From positions 1-64,000 of the IMG/VR virus record IMGVR_UViG_3300009167_000007: a stretch of DNA of 64,000 bases; one strand, 5' to 3'. Numbering within the stretch: the stretch's first letter is position 1; every line of letters begins with the position of its first letter. This DNA is from a virus. A program made the translations under genes and the position numbers. This document shows positions 55,338 through 63,796 of the stretch, one piece after another. A model generated the notes under the pieces. It was not told the origin of the DNA, searched no databases, and saw nothing but the letters and a program-made list of their open reading frames with translations.

Positions 55338-56896
55338 CAGCCCCCACCGACGATGATCAGACTCGGTGCCTGGCTCTCGTAGCTGCTGGAATTCCATCCA
55401 CGCATCTCGCACTCCAGCAACGGGTAGGACAGCGAGTCGAAGACGTGGATGTGTCCCGCCACGGTCTTCTTCGGAGCCAGCGCATCTTCCTTCTTGGATT
55501 CCAGCATCAGGAGCATGTCCTTCGTCGCCGGGCACATGGCGCTGACCAGGAGCGCGTCACTGGCGAGAAGACCCTGAACCAGCCGGACACGAGTCCCGAC
55601 GCTGCCAGCACCCTTGGGGCACCCGCGCATGCGCATCTGGGGAATCTTGTGGACCAGGGAAGCCTTGTTGAACTCCTTCTCGAATTCCCACGCGTCCAGT
55701 GATCCCGAGCCTCCCGGACGCCACTGGTTCAGAGCCGAATCGTCCGTGACGTGCTCCCATGCAATGTTCCGGCCCATGAACTTGTTCCAGTCCAGAATCC
55801 GCTCCACGATTTCCACGGCCATGTTCTTGTAGAGAATCTGCTCGCGCAGGTGGACCACCTCGTCGAACACCACCCAGACGTTTCCGGTTTCAGACGGAAC
55901 CAACTGGAGGAACGTGGCGGAGCTGAACCGCTGTCCAAGGTCATACCCCACGAAGCACGGCAAGCCAGCCATTGGCGTCAGTCCGGTTCCCGCCAGCGCA
56001 TCCCCGATGACGTGCCGGTCCGGGACAAAGTGCATCCGGAACAGCGCCTCACCGGTCGGGCGCTCAACCCACTTCCCTTCGATGAGCCGGGCGCGCTCGA
56101 TGGGGTCGTTCCGCACCGCACGCTCCAGCGTCTCCAGGTATCGCGCCATTTCCGGTCGGTGGGCGTTCTCGGAGAACGGGATGTGGTAGTTGGCGAAGTG
56201 CTTGTCCATCGCCCCGGTTTCCTTGTCCACGGATTCCTCGAAGAAGACCTGGTACACCCAGTTGGACGGCCCTTTCGGGTTGCAGGTGGCGACGTACTGC
56301 TGCGGTCCCTGGATGTGCCGGCGGCGGTTCATTTGACCCGTGATGGTCGTGAAGTATCCGCGCCCTTCGCAGTCCGTCAGCTCATCCGCCAGCACAAAGG
56401 ACGGGTGGACGCCCTTGATGCGCCCGGGGATCGCCTCCTCGTAGGGTATCGAAATCTGAAGGATCGTGGACCAGCCGCCGTGACGGTTCCCGATCTTGAG
56501 CACCCGGTCCTTCGTCTGGGCATCGAGCTTTGATGGCAGCCAGTCAAGGGAAATGCCGTCTGTCCAGGCCGGAAGAACCAGCGTCTCCAGGTCGTGGACG
56601 CAGCCGAACTTCCCGGTGCGGATGGACGGCGTGATGATGACCCCGAGGGCATCCCATTCCTCGTAGCAATGCCGGATCAGCTTGTGCTCGGCTGCGATGC
56701 TTTTCCCGGTGCCCTTCTCCGACGCAATCAGGATGAACGGGGTTGGATCATGGAAGATCAGGCGCTGGGTTTTGCTCAGGTCCGGCTCCCAACCGCCAAT
56801 TTCCTCAGCCTTGTGCGGTGGCCTGGGCGGCTCAAAGTCCAGCATTTCGGCAGCAGCTACAGCAGCAAGCTCGTCGGAAGTCAGTGTTGTGGTCAT
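55337..56896 (-). CDS. terL: Terminase large subunit
   Basis: This gene encodes 519 residues, the normal length. The ATPase domain has LIASEKGTGKSIAAEHKLIR (Walker A ~residue 53), FVLADELTD (Walker B ~165) and VATCNPKGPSNWVYQ (motif III). The C-terminal nuclease has CFVGYDLGQRFSSATF (first Asp) and VTDDSALNQW (later acidic residues). It drives DNA packaging and cuts genome ends. It is the only minus-strand gene between two plus-strand structural blocks, so it has its own transcript or inverted history. Confidence 0.9.
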   Translation of the reverse strand: MTTTLTSDELAAVAAAEMLDFEPPRPPHKAEEIGGWEPDLSKTQRLIFHDPTPFILIASEKGTGKSIAAEHKLIRHCYEEWDALGVIITPSIRTGKFGCVHDLETLVLPAWTDGISLDWLPSKLDAQTKDRVLKIGNRHGGWSTILQISIPYEEAIPGRIKGVHPSFVLADELTDCEGRGYFTTITGQMNRRRHIQGPQQYVATCNPKGPSNWVYQVFFEESVDKETGAMDKHFANYHIPFSENAHRPEMARYLETLERAVRNDPIERARLIEGKWVERPTGEALFRMHFVPDRHVIGDALAGTGLTPMAGLPCFVGYDLGQRFSSATFLQLVPSETGNVWVVFDEVVHLREQILYKNMAVEIVERILDWNKFMGRNIAWEHVTDDSALNQWRPGGSGSLDAWEFEKEFNKASLVHKIPQMRMRGCPKGAGSVGTRVRLVQGLLASDALLVSAMCPATKDMLLMLESKKEDALAPKKTVAGHIHVFDSLSYPLLECEMRGWNSSSYESQAPSLIIVGGG

Positions 56897-56906
56897 GTGG
56901 CGGTGA

Positions 56907-56935
56907 TTGACGTCTCGCCACTGTTACCGTAAAGG
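56907..56935 (+). promoter_or_regulatory. Promoter for the portal-capsid operon
   Basis: TTGACG (56907-56912), a 17-base spacer, then TAAAGG (56930-56935). It lies in the 95-base gap between the divergent terL and the structural operon. A hairpin begins at about the expected transcription start. Confidence 0.5.
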
Positions 56936-56942
56936 TGGGGTG

Positions 56943-56968
56943 TCGCCAAGCAGGTAACCACTTGGCGA
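56943..56968. repeat. 8-base inverted repeat at the start of the structural transcript
   Basis: TCGCCAAG (56943-56950) and CTTGGCGA (56961-56968) have a 10-base interior containing GGTAACC. It is located at about +1 to +27 of the predicted transcript, so it may be an operator or a 5' stabilising hairpin. Confidence 0.5.
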
Positions 56969-56991
56969 GGATTGAAACGATTGAAACGATC

Positions 56992-57330
56992 ATGAACCCC
57001 AACAAGTTGAGCCTTTCGCTCACCGGAAACGACGAACTCAGGCAGGGCATGGCTGAAATTGCCCCTGGAGACGAGGTGGAACTGGAAATCACGGCGACGC
57101 TGGATGAATCCACAGGTGAGCAGGCCAGCTTCAGCGTTGTCGAGGCCAACATCATCGAGTCCGAACCGATGGAGGGCGAGGGAGAGACCGAGGAAATGGA
57201 GGAGGAGCCCGGAATGGGGGAAGGCGCGCCAATGATGGAGGGAGCCGGACCGCCGATAGCAGCCAGGGGGGCAAAGGGAAAACGCGGCGGAACCGTGGCG
57301 ATTCTTTTCGGCGGCGGAGGCAAGGCGTAG
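56992..57330 (+). CDS. Small acidic protein of the structural operon
   Basis: This gene encodes 112 residues from ATG 56992 (MNPNKLSLSLTGNDELRQGM). A short beta-rich part (DEVELEITATLDESTGEQAS, FSVVEANII) is followed by an acidic/Met/Gly tail (EEMEEEPGMGEGAPMMEGAG) and a basic end. This type of small protein often precedes portal genes in podovirus-like genomes and may be a virion or assembly factor. The function is unknown. Confidence 0.5.
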   Translation: MNPNKLSLSLTGNDELRQGMAEIAPGDEVELEITATLDESTGEQASFSVVEANIIESEPMEGEGETEEMEEEPGMGEGAPMMEGAGPPIAARGAKGKRGGTVAILFGGGGKA

Positions 57331-57377
57331 CCAGCACAGCCATTCCAGATGATGCCTCTCCGGAATCCATCCGCTGG

Positions 57378-57650
57378 GTGTTCCACTACCGAAAAATCGG
57401 CGTGTGGGGAGGATGGTCTTGGGATCGCGTCACCAAGTGCCTTCGGCTTCTGGGCATCTCGTTTCGTGAAATGGCTGCGTCATGCGCCGTACCTCCGCAG
57501 ACTGCCAAGATCTACGAAACCAGGTGCAATGCCGGATACGGAAAACTTCCCAGCCACCTCGCGCTCCTGTTCCACCTGCGCGAGCAGCAATGGCTCCAAG
57601 ACCACGGTATAACCCCATCCCTTCATGCCACTGAATTACCAGGTTCTTGA
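57378..57650 (+). CDS. Small helix-turn-helix-like protein ahead of portal
   Basis: From GTG 57378 this encodes 90 residues. The frame is open upstream, and the preceding codons (PESIRW) look natural, so a non-ATG start such as ATT 57342 cannot be excluded. DRVTKCLRLLGISFREMAAS with AVPPQTAKIY has helix-turn-helix spacing. The end overlaps the portal start by 26 bases. It might be an alternative small terminase candidate by position, but this is speculative. Confidence 0.4.
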   Translation: MFHYRKIGVWGGWSWDRVTKCLRLLGISFREMAASCAVPPQTAKIYETRCNAGYGKLPSHLALLFHLREQQWLQDHGITPSLHATELPGS

Positions 57651-59862
57651 CAAGTGCGGCACCACGGCTGAACGGCTCCGTCAGATTTTCACCGCGAGTG
57701 CGAAAACGCTCTCCCCTGACGCCACCGATGAACAGAAGGAGGAAAACCGACTCGACTGCGAGGTGCGCACCAAGCTCGACGACCTGATCGCGTCCCGCAT
57801 CGACGAATCCATCCTGCGGAACCTCAAGTCGTCGCACATGATCGCGGCGGTCGATCTGGCGTGGGACTCGTCCGTCATCACGAAAAGAACCATCCCGCTG
57901 GTCATGTACGCGCAGGGGAGAATCGATCAACGGGCGTGCATGACGAGCCTGAACCAGCTTCAGTGCGCAGACCAGTACGTGAAGAAAAAGTCGGATGGCG
58001 GCTACGAAATTGACCTTCCGAAATTCACGGAGGTCAACGTGAACATGATGCGGTCCATCATCTCGCGCCGCGTTGCCGCCCAGTCTTCGCGCTACAGCAA
58101 CCTCTATCCGTTCTTCCGCTACGATGCCCGTGGAACCGACGAGGTGTCCAAGTTGCAGGCCGACTTGTTGTCGCAGCGCACGGACATCATGTGCGATCAG
58201 TTCGGGTATCGCGAGATGCAGGTCCAGTGGATGCGCGACATGCTCCTCTATCCGTTCTGCATGGTTTTTCCATCCTGCCAGTGGCAACGGGACGTGGAGT
58301 GGATCGATGACGATGCGCTGAAGGCGGAGGAGTTCAAGACGGGCAGCGTCAAAATCGCCACCCGCGTGAAACGCGAAGGGGTTCCGATGATTGCACCGCA
58401 CCCCAGCCGGTGCTTCGCGGATGCTGCCTATCCGATCCAGTCCATCAACACCGACTCCGGCTGCGAGTGGTTTGGATTCTGGGACGTGGTCCGCTACGGA
58501 ACCATCCTGGACAACCCGGACTATTTCAACCGCTCTGAGGTCAGCTATGGCCAGTATGGAAACGAGTGGTTCAGTTCTTTTGCGAATTACTTCTCCCAAT
58601 ACTACACCACGATTCAGCCTCCGGTTCCAAGTGACGAGTTCTCCGGGTTCAACATGCGCAAGGGGAACTTCGACCGCTACACGGCGGCGATGCGCGACAG
58701 CTCGGTGTACCTCATCCATTTCTACGTCAAGATGGTTCCCAACCAGTGGCGCATGGGGAATTATCCCTGGCCCATCTGGCTGCACCTCACTGTGGCCAAC
58801 AGCCGCACGGTGATTCACGCCGAGATCATGCCTGACTGCCCGGGATTCGTGTTCGCCTACAACACCAGCGCGCAGCGGGCAGTGAATCTGTCGATGGCGC
58901 ACGAACTTCTTCCGTTCCAGGACCAGCTCACGAACCTTTTCTCCCAGCTCCTGGAGTGCTGCAAGCGGGACCTGTACAGCGTCGCCCTTCTCAACCTCGA
59001 CGCATTTCCAGCCGAGAATCCGGATTCCAAGAAGGCGCTGGAGCAGTTCCGCGAGGCGATGCGCTCGGAGAACTTCTACGCCGCGATGTCCATTCTGGAG
59101 TTCAGCCTGTCCAAGATGCGCGATCTCGGCGTGAACATGGACAGCATCTTTACGGTCATCCGGCAGCCGTCGAACACCCAGATGAACGTCATCATCAACT
59201 GCATTTCGCAGACGCTGATGATGGCTGAGCGCGTCATGGCGCTGTCGCCGCAGGAACAGGCCCAGCTCAGCCCGAGGGAGACCTCGGCGACGGAAGTGCA
59301 GATCATCGCCGGCACCACGGAGAACGTGTACCAGTTCATCTCGGACGCCATCGACAATGCCCGGGCGGCCATGAAGCGGTACGTGTACAACGCGCTGATC
59401 TCCTTCGGATCGTCCACGGTTACCCTTCCCGTGCTGAAGCGTTACCGACTCGAAACCGTGCTCCGCGCCGGATTCGCCAAGGAATCACTGTCCGCCATGG
59501 ATGAGAACGAGCCCGGATACACCGTGACCGGGGACAAGAAGTATCTCATTGGCGAGTACATCTTCACCACACGTGACGGAGCTGAGCGCGCCTCGAACAT
59601 CCAGTCGGCGCAGACGCTGGTTCAACTTCTGGGAGTTCTTATGCAGCCGCAGGTACTGGCCATGCTGACGAAGTCCCAGTTTTCGGACGTCCTGAATACG
59701 ATTCTCAGGCAGTCTGGAGCTGGAGCTGACATCGTGATCGAGCCGGCTCCTGGTGAGGAGAATCAACCAGCCGCCGGTGCAAATCCAGCTCAGGCCACGA
59801 TGCCAAACCAGGGACCACCGCCAGCCGAAGCCACCGAGCCGACCCAGCTTCCAACGTCATAA
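57625..59862 (+). CDS. Portal protein
   Basis: This gene encodes 745 residues, in the size range of podovirus portals. It has a large alpha/beta body with PFFRYDARGTDEVSKLQADL, MVFPSCQWQRDVEWID, PHPSRCFADAAYP and MAHELLPFQDQLTNLFSQLL. QLSPRETSATEVQ is the helix typical of portal proteins (R-E-x-S-A-T-E). The C-terminal ~45 residues are Pro/Ala/Gln-rich and disordered. It is followed after three bases by the scaffold gene and then the capsid, the standard assembly order. It forms the dodecameric DNA gate of the capsid. Confidence 0.8.
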   Translation: MPLNYQVLDKCGTTAERLRQIFTASAKTLSPDATDEQKEENRLDCEVRTKLDDLIASRIDESILRNLKSSHMIAAVDLAWDSSVITKRTIPLVMYAQGRIDQRACMTSLNQLQCADQYVKKKSDGGYEIDLPKFTEVNVNMMRSIISRRVAAQSSRYSNLYPFFRYDARGTDEVSKLQADLLSQRTDIMCDQFGYREMQVQWMRDMLLYPFCMVFPSCQWQRDVEWIDDDALKAEEFKTGSVKIATRVKREGVPMIAPHPSRCFADAAYPIQSINTDSGCEWFGFWDVVRYGTILDNPDYFNRSEVSYGQYGNEWFSSFANYFSQYYTTIQPPVPSDEFSGFNMRKGNFDRYTAAMRDSSVYLIHFYVKMVPNQWRMGNYPWPIWLHLTVANSRTVIHAEIMPDCPGFVFAYNTSAQRAVNLSMAHELLPFQDQLTNLFSQLLECCKRDLYSVALLNLDAFPAENPDSKKALEQFREAMRSENFYAAMSILEFSLSKMRDLGVNMDSIFTVIRQPSNTQMNVIINCISQTLMMAERVMALSPQEQAQLSPRETSATEVQIIAGTTENVYQFISDAIDNARAAMKRYVYNALISFGSSTVTLPVLKRYRLETVLRAGFAKESLSAMDENEPGYTVTGDKKYLIGEYIFTTRDGAERASNIQSAQTLVQLLGVLMQPQVLAMLTKSQFSDVLNTILRQSGAGADIVIEPAPGEENQPAAGANPAQATMPNQGPPPAEATEPTQLPTS

Positions 59863-59865
59863 TCT

Positions 59866-61263
59866 ATGCCAGAACCAGGAGAGCTGCCGACCGTCAAACC
59901 GGAGGCAGGCAGTGGAACGGAAACGCCCACCGCTACCCCATCACCGCAATCAGCTCAGGAACAAAAACCAGAGCAGCCGGCCAAGCAGCCAGAGACGATA
60001 CTGGACGACCCCATCATGGCGTCGCTGGCAGAAGACCTCAAGGAGCTGCTGAAGGTCGAGAAAAGCGCGGACAAGCTTCCGGTCATCAAACCCGTAGAAG
60101 AAGCCCAGGCAACCACGCCAAATCCGGAGACCGTGAAAGTCCAGGAACCGGTGAAGGGTGCCGTAAAGAAGCGATCTGATCCCGCGAAGGTTGCTTCCGA
60201 AGTGTTCGACCGGAAGATGGAAGAATTGAAGGGGAAGGAGAATCTTCCACCGCTTCCAGCAAAACCTGCCGAACAGCCGAAATCAGATGACACCAGCGAC
60301 CTGACCGACGAGCAGCTCGAAGAACTGGCAGATGCCGAGTACGCCGAGCAGTCCGGATCAGAGAAGTTCAAGGGCTTCAAAGAGAAGATCCGCACCTTCT
60401 ACCGCAAGGTAGACGAATGGGTGAAATCGCACGAATCGGACGCGGAGCGCACGTTTGACGACACCGACGATGAGTTCAAGGAGTTCGTCAACAAGATCAG
60501 GCCGGACTGGTCCGGGCAGCGGGACCGGTTTCGCATCGAGCGCATTTCCGAGGCGAAGGCGGAGCAGAAACTGAAGGCCCGGGAGAAGGAGACGGAGAAC
60601 AAAATCAACGAGGCTCACCGGGAGGCCCGCGAGGCGAGATACGCCCCCAAGATTCAGGGCATCGTTTCCTCAATCACGGCAAAGTACGACGAGGAAACCA
60701 AGTCCGACGATCCGCTGGAGCGCGAGGTGTTCGACACGTATCGGAATGCGTCCGCCGAGCTGTGCAGCGATTACCTGAGAATTCTCCATGGCATCGACAC
60801 GATCAGTGAGAACAACCCGCCACCTGTGCGTCAGCGCCATGACTGGCTGGTGAACTTCGTTGTGAGTTCGGCTGAAGAACACGCCAAACGCAAGCCGGAG
60901 GAAACCATGCGTGATGGCAAGAAGTTCGTGACTCCAGCCAAGATGGCTGTATTGCGCAACTCGAAAAACCACGAAGCCGAGGAATCATGGACATTTTCAC
61001 CCGAGGATGTGCTGGAAATGATCCGCCTGAAAGCCATCGAGTTGGCCAAAGCAGACATCAAAAAGGAGGAAAGCCGGATTGTGAGGCGTGGATTTGTCAG
61101 GGTCAAACCTTCTGCTTCGTCCAAACAGGCAGAAAATCCACAGCCAATGAATCCTCCGAAGGTGATTTCCCCTCCATCACACGGAGTACCGGAAGCCTCT
61201 ACCACAAGCGGTGAACCTCATTTAGGACGGGAGATTGTGGCTGAGCTTGGTCTAGATCGCTGA
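59866..61263 (+). CDS. Scaffolding protein
   Basis: This gene encodes 465 residues. The first ~160 residues are Pro/Glu/Thr/Lys-rich and disordered. Residues ~165-300 are strongly helical and charged (EEKIRTFYRK-type, KAEQKLKAREKETENKINEA), and the last part has a helical domain with basic end. Composition and location between portal and capsid are those of a phage scaffold or internal core protein. No protease motif is seen. Confidence 0.65.
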   Translation: MPEPGELPTVKPEAGSGTETPTATPSPQSAQEQKPEQPAKQPETILDDPIMASLAEDLKELLKVEKSADKLPVIKPVEEAQATTPNPETVKVQEPVKGAVKKRSDPAKVASEVFDRKMEELKGKENLPPLPAKPAEQPKSDDTSDLTDEQLEELADAEYAEQSGSEKFKGFKEKIRTFYRKVDEWVKSHESDAERTFDDTDDEFKEFVNKIRPDWSGQRDRFRIERISEAKAEQKLKAREKETENKINEAHREAREARYAPKIQGIVSSITAKYDEETKSDDPLEREVFDTYRNASAELCSDYLRILHGIDTISENNPPPVRQRHDWLVNFVVSSAEEHAKRKPEETMRDGKKFVTPAKMAVLRNSKNHEAEESWTFSPEDVLEMIRLKAIELAKADIKKEESRIVRRGFVRVKPSASSKQAENPQPMNPPKVISPPSHGVPEASTTSGEPHLGREIVAELGLDR

Positions 61264-61306
61264 TAAGACCAATCAGTCACAAAAAATCAGGTCGTTCTGA
61301 AAAGCC

Positions 61307-61326
61307 TGGAAATCGACCAATTTCCA
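61307..61326. repeat. 7-base inverted repeat between scaffold and capsid genes
   Basis: TGGAAAT (61307-61313) and ATTTCCA (61320-61326) have a six-base loop, followed by a short T-rich CTTTTCG. It could be a weak attenuator lowering or resetting transcription before the capsid gene. Confidence 0.45.
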
Positions 61327-61340
61327 CTTTTCGTTGTGAA

Positions 61341-61356
61341 ACCCTGAAGTCAGGGT
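61341..61356. promoter_or_regulatory. Palindrome ACCCTGAAGTCAGGGT upstream of the capsid gene
   Basis: Seven-base arms match the palindrome at 11319-11334 except for the central two bases. A weak TTGTGA stands seven bases upstream, similar in position to TTGACC at the 50155 copy, but no good -10 follows. It is 38 bases before the capsid ATG. Confidence 0.45.
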
Positions 61357-61394
61357 TCAACTGATCCGAACGCAGATAACAGAGATCAATCGCT

Positions 61395-63203
61395 ATGGCT
61401 TCTCAAACGACCTTCCCAGGCTTCAATGCCGACAACTGCACGCCCAAGTTCTACGGCGTCGACGGCAGCACTGGTTGCACGCTGACCCGCGCTGACATCC
61501 GGCCCTTCACCAAGGACGACTTCGCCGCCCAGGAGTTCAAGGAAGTGGGCATGGACAGGATCATCGCCTCGACCAAGGAGGCCCGGATGATTGGCGTCCC
61601 GCAGCAGTCCCTCATGGACCTCCTCCTGTCGCGCCACGCCCCGATGCGCGGTGGCTCCCCGGGGCAGGACCAATCCATCGTTGCCCCCTACCGGCTGGTT
61701 CCACGCCGGACGATGGTCAACATCAACTACTTCCTCGTGAACGCTGGCAGCGCCACGGCACCTGCCGATCCCGCAACGCCATGGCCCAGCTCGTTCCCGG
61801 CAACGACCTGGTTCGTCACGGTCGCCATCAGCACTGGTGCGTTCGGCAGCGCCGTGCAGAACATCGAGAAGTATTTCCTTCCGGGCATGTACGTGTACAT
61901 CGAAACCACAGCGCGCCATGTGGGCAGTGCCTGGCAGACCTTTGTTGGAGCCGGCCAGGAAGACAGCTCGGTCGGCCCTGTGGGGTATCGCGTTGTCTCC
62001 GCCGTCGGGAAATCAGGAGATACGAATACGGCGTATGTCGCGTTGGCACCGGTGGCGTTCCAGTCCTACGAGGCGACGCTGTCGGCATGGGAAACCCTCA
62101 AGGCGAACGTGACTCCGCCCAGTAGCGGGAAGCCTTCTCCGGCAGCCGAAACCGATGCCGTCGAAGTCACCAAGGGCACGCTGCTCATCGGCGTCAACAG
62201 CGTCTCGGACAAGGAAGCCTGGTGCTACCAGCCTCCGGCCCTGAACAACCTCGGGCTCATCGAGTACTGGCGGCAGACGTACCGCTGGACGCACCAGTAC
62301 AACGACGAGTACCTCAAGGCGCTCACCGCCCCGCTGACCTCCGACTTCTTCAAGAAATTCCGCACCCTGCCCATCGCCGAACAACGCCGGCAGCAGGAGG
62401 CGATCATGCAGAACTGGTACTACAACACCGTGTTCTACGGGACGCGCATCAGCGACAAGCAGACCATCAACACCTGGAACCAGCTCCCGGCAGTGGACGA
62501 TGTGACCAACCCGGGTTGCACGCTGGAGTACAAGTCCAACACGCTCGGCATCCGCACCCAGCTCGGCGAGTGCGGCAAGGTGCAGGACATGAACGGCGGC
62601 GCGCTGAACATGGACGCGATCTTCGACCTGTGCTACAACCTCAAGCGCGAGCGCGGGAACGACGGCACCGACGTCACGGTCATCGACTTCATGACCGACC
62701 GGTACACGAAGGGCCTGATTCGCAGCGTGATGGTGGCGTACTACAAGGCGAAGTACAACGTCACCAGCCTGGACATCACCATGCAGGGCAACCAGAAGCT
62801 CGTGGATTCCGTCACGAAGAAGACGGTGTTCGAGTACGACATCTACGACCTTCCGGATCACGGCGTGCAGTTCTCGGTGTTCACGCACACCTACTTCGAC
62901 GACCGCATCGGGGCGTCCCAGTCGCTCGGAGCCAACTCCGGAACGAAGAACCGGGCGCGTTCGCTGTGGGCCATCGACTGGTCCGACATTCTCATTGGCG
63001 TGCTGGGGAATCGTTCCGTGACCCGGCAGACCAATGTGGCGGACGATTTGTACAACTGCGTCATTAGTCCGAACATCAACCACTACAAGTTGAACTCGCG
63101 GACCATCGAGGTTCAGGTGGGCAACGTGAACCGGCATTACCTCTACGAGAACTTCGCCGAGATTTGCCCGACGGCAACGGCAACGGTCTGCACCGTGAGC
63201 TGA
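61395..63203 (+). CDS. Major capsid protein
   Basis: This gene encodes 602 residues. It begins ASQTTFPGFNADNCTPKFYG. There is a beta-rich insertion around residues 110-240, then KFRTLPIAEQRRQQEAIMQN, NTWNQLPAVDDV, DFMTDRYTKGLIRSVMVAYY and a C-terminal DIYDLPDHGVQFSVFTHTYF, FDDRIGASQSLG, WAIDWSDILIGVLGN. Position after portal and scaffold, size and fold-like pattern (long helix plus late P-domain strands) support an HK97-type capsid with an extra domain. It has its own upstream control element, fitting high expression. Confidence 0.7.
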   Translation: MASQTTFPGFNADNCTPKFYGVDGSTGCTLTRADIRPFTKDDFAAQEFKEVGMDRIIASTKEARMIGVPQQSLMDLLLSRHAPMRGGSPGQDQSIVAPYRLVPRRTMVNINYFLVNAGSATAPADPATPWPSSFPATTWFVTVAISTGAFGSAVQNIEKYFLPGMYVYIETTARHVGSAWQTFVGAGQEDSSVGPVGYRVVSAVGKSGDTNTAYVALAPVAFQSYEATLSAWETLKANVTPPSSGKPSPAAETDAVEVTKGTLLIGVNSVSDKEAWCYQPPALNNLGLIEYWRQTYRWTHQYNDEYLKALTAPLTSDFFKKFRTLPIAEQRRQQEAIMQNWYYNTVFYGTRISDKQTINTWNQLPAVDDVTNPGCTLEYKSNTLGIRTQLGECGKVQDMNGGALNMDAIFDLCYNLKRERGNDGTDVTVIDFMTDRYTKGLIRSVMVAYYKAKYNVTSLDITMQGNQKLVDSVTKKTVFEYDIYDLPDHGVQFSVFTHTYFDDRIGASQSLGANSGTKNRARSLWAIDWSDILIGVLGNRSVTRQTNVADDLYNCVISPNINHYKLNSRTIEVQVGNVNRHYLYENFAEICPTATATVCTVS

Positions 63204-63244
63204 TTTACCGGATCACCAGACGAAGCAATCAACGCTTAAAACTT

Positions 63245-63673
63245 ATGGCATACAGCAAAGTTCCTCAAAACTCTCAGGTCGGTGCGACGCAGATTCCGGA
63301 GCAGATCATGGCCGGAAGCTACATCTTCGCCGGCCCGGTCAAGTTCAACATGGCCCAGACTGAGTCTGTCCTGACGGTAGCTGCCGCCGGAACCAGCCAG
63401 GCCACCGCCGCTCCAATCGGGGCGTATGGCTCCGTCAACGTCACCGGAGCCGACGCCACCGCCGGTGTGATTTTGCCGAAGTCCCCCGCCGGAACCTCGA
63501 TCACCATCTACAGCGCTGCCGCCACCAACGTCCTGAAGGTTTATCCGCACGTCGGCGGCGACATCAATGACGGAACACCCAACGCAGCGGTGTCCATCAC
63601 TGCCAGAACACCATCGAAATTCACCAACATCGACGGCACGACTTGGGCCGGCGGGTTTGTGGCTGCTATTTGA
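63245..63673 (+). CDS. Capsid decoration or head-fiber-like protein
   Basis: This gene encodes 142 residues from ATG 63245 (MAYSKVPQNSQVGATQIPEQ). AAAGTSQATAAPIGAYGSVN, then AGVILPKSPAGTSITIYSAA, TNVLKVYPHVGGDIND and FTNIDGTTWAGGF follow a small virion beta-barrel pattern (AGVxLPxxxaGxxIxVxNxxaxxLxVYPxxGdxIN) often found right after capsid genes or as a fiber domain. It is probably displayed on the head. Confidence 0.65.
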   Translation: MAYSKVPQNSQVGATQIPEQIMAGSYIFAGPVKFNMAQTESVLTVAAAGTSQATAAPIGAYGSVNVTGADATAGVILPKSPAGTSITIYSAAATNVLKVYPHVGGDINDGTPNAAVSITARTPSKFTNIDGTTWAGGFVAAI

Positions 63674-63706
63674 GGTCTTCGGGGGGCGCTCTCCTCCTCC
63701 TGGACT

Positions 63707-63759
63707 GAGCCCGGGGTGTTGCGGTTTGCGGTGCCGCCGCTCCGGGCTCTTTCCTTTCT
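63707..63759 (+). terminator. Terminator after the decoration gene
   Basis: The stem GAGCCCGG (63707-63714) and CCGGGCTC (63742-63749) has a 27-base interior and is followed by TTTCCTTTCT (63750-63759). It is a plausible intrinsic terminator that limits the capsid transcript. Confidence 0.65.
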
Positions 63760-63796
63760 GGACACGGGAAACGCGCTGCCGCATCTTCGCCGGGAT

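Noticed and set aside
57430-58902. 490-codon minus-strand ORF opposite the portal gene
   Set aside because: His/Arg/Val-rich antisense shadow of a clear portal protein; no motifs.
62013-63137. 374-codon minus-strand ORF opposite the capsid gene
   Set aside because: Val/Arg/His-rich antisense shadow; the capsid frame is well supported.
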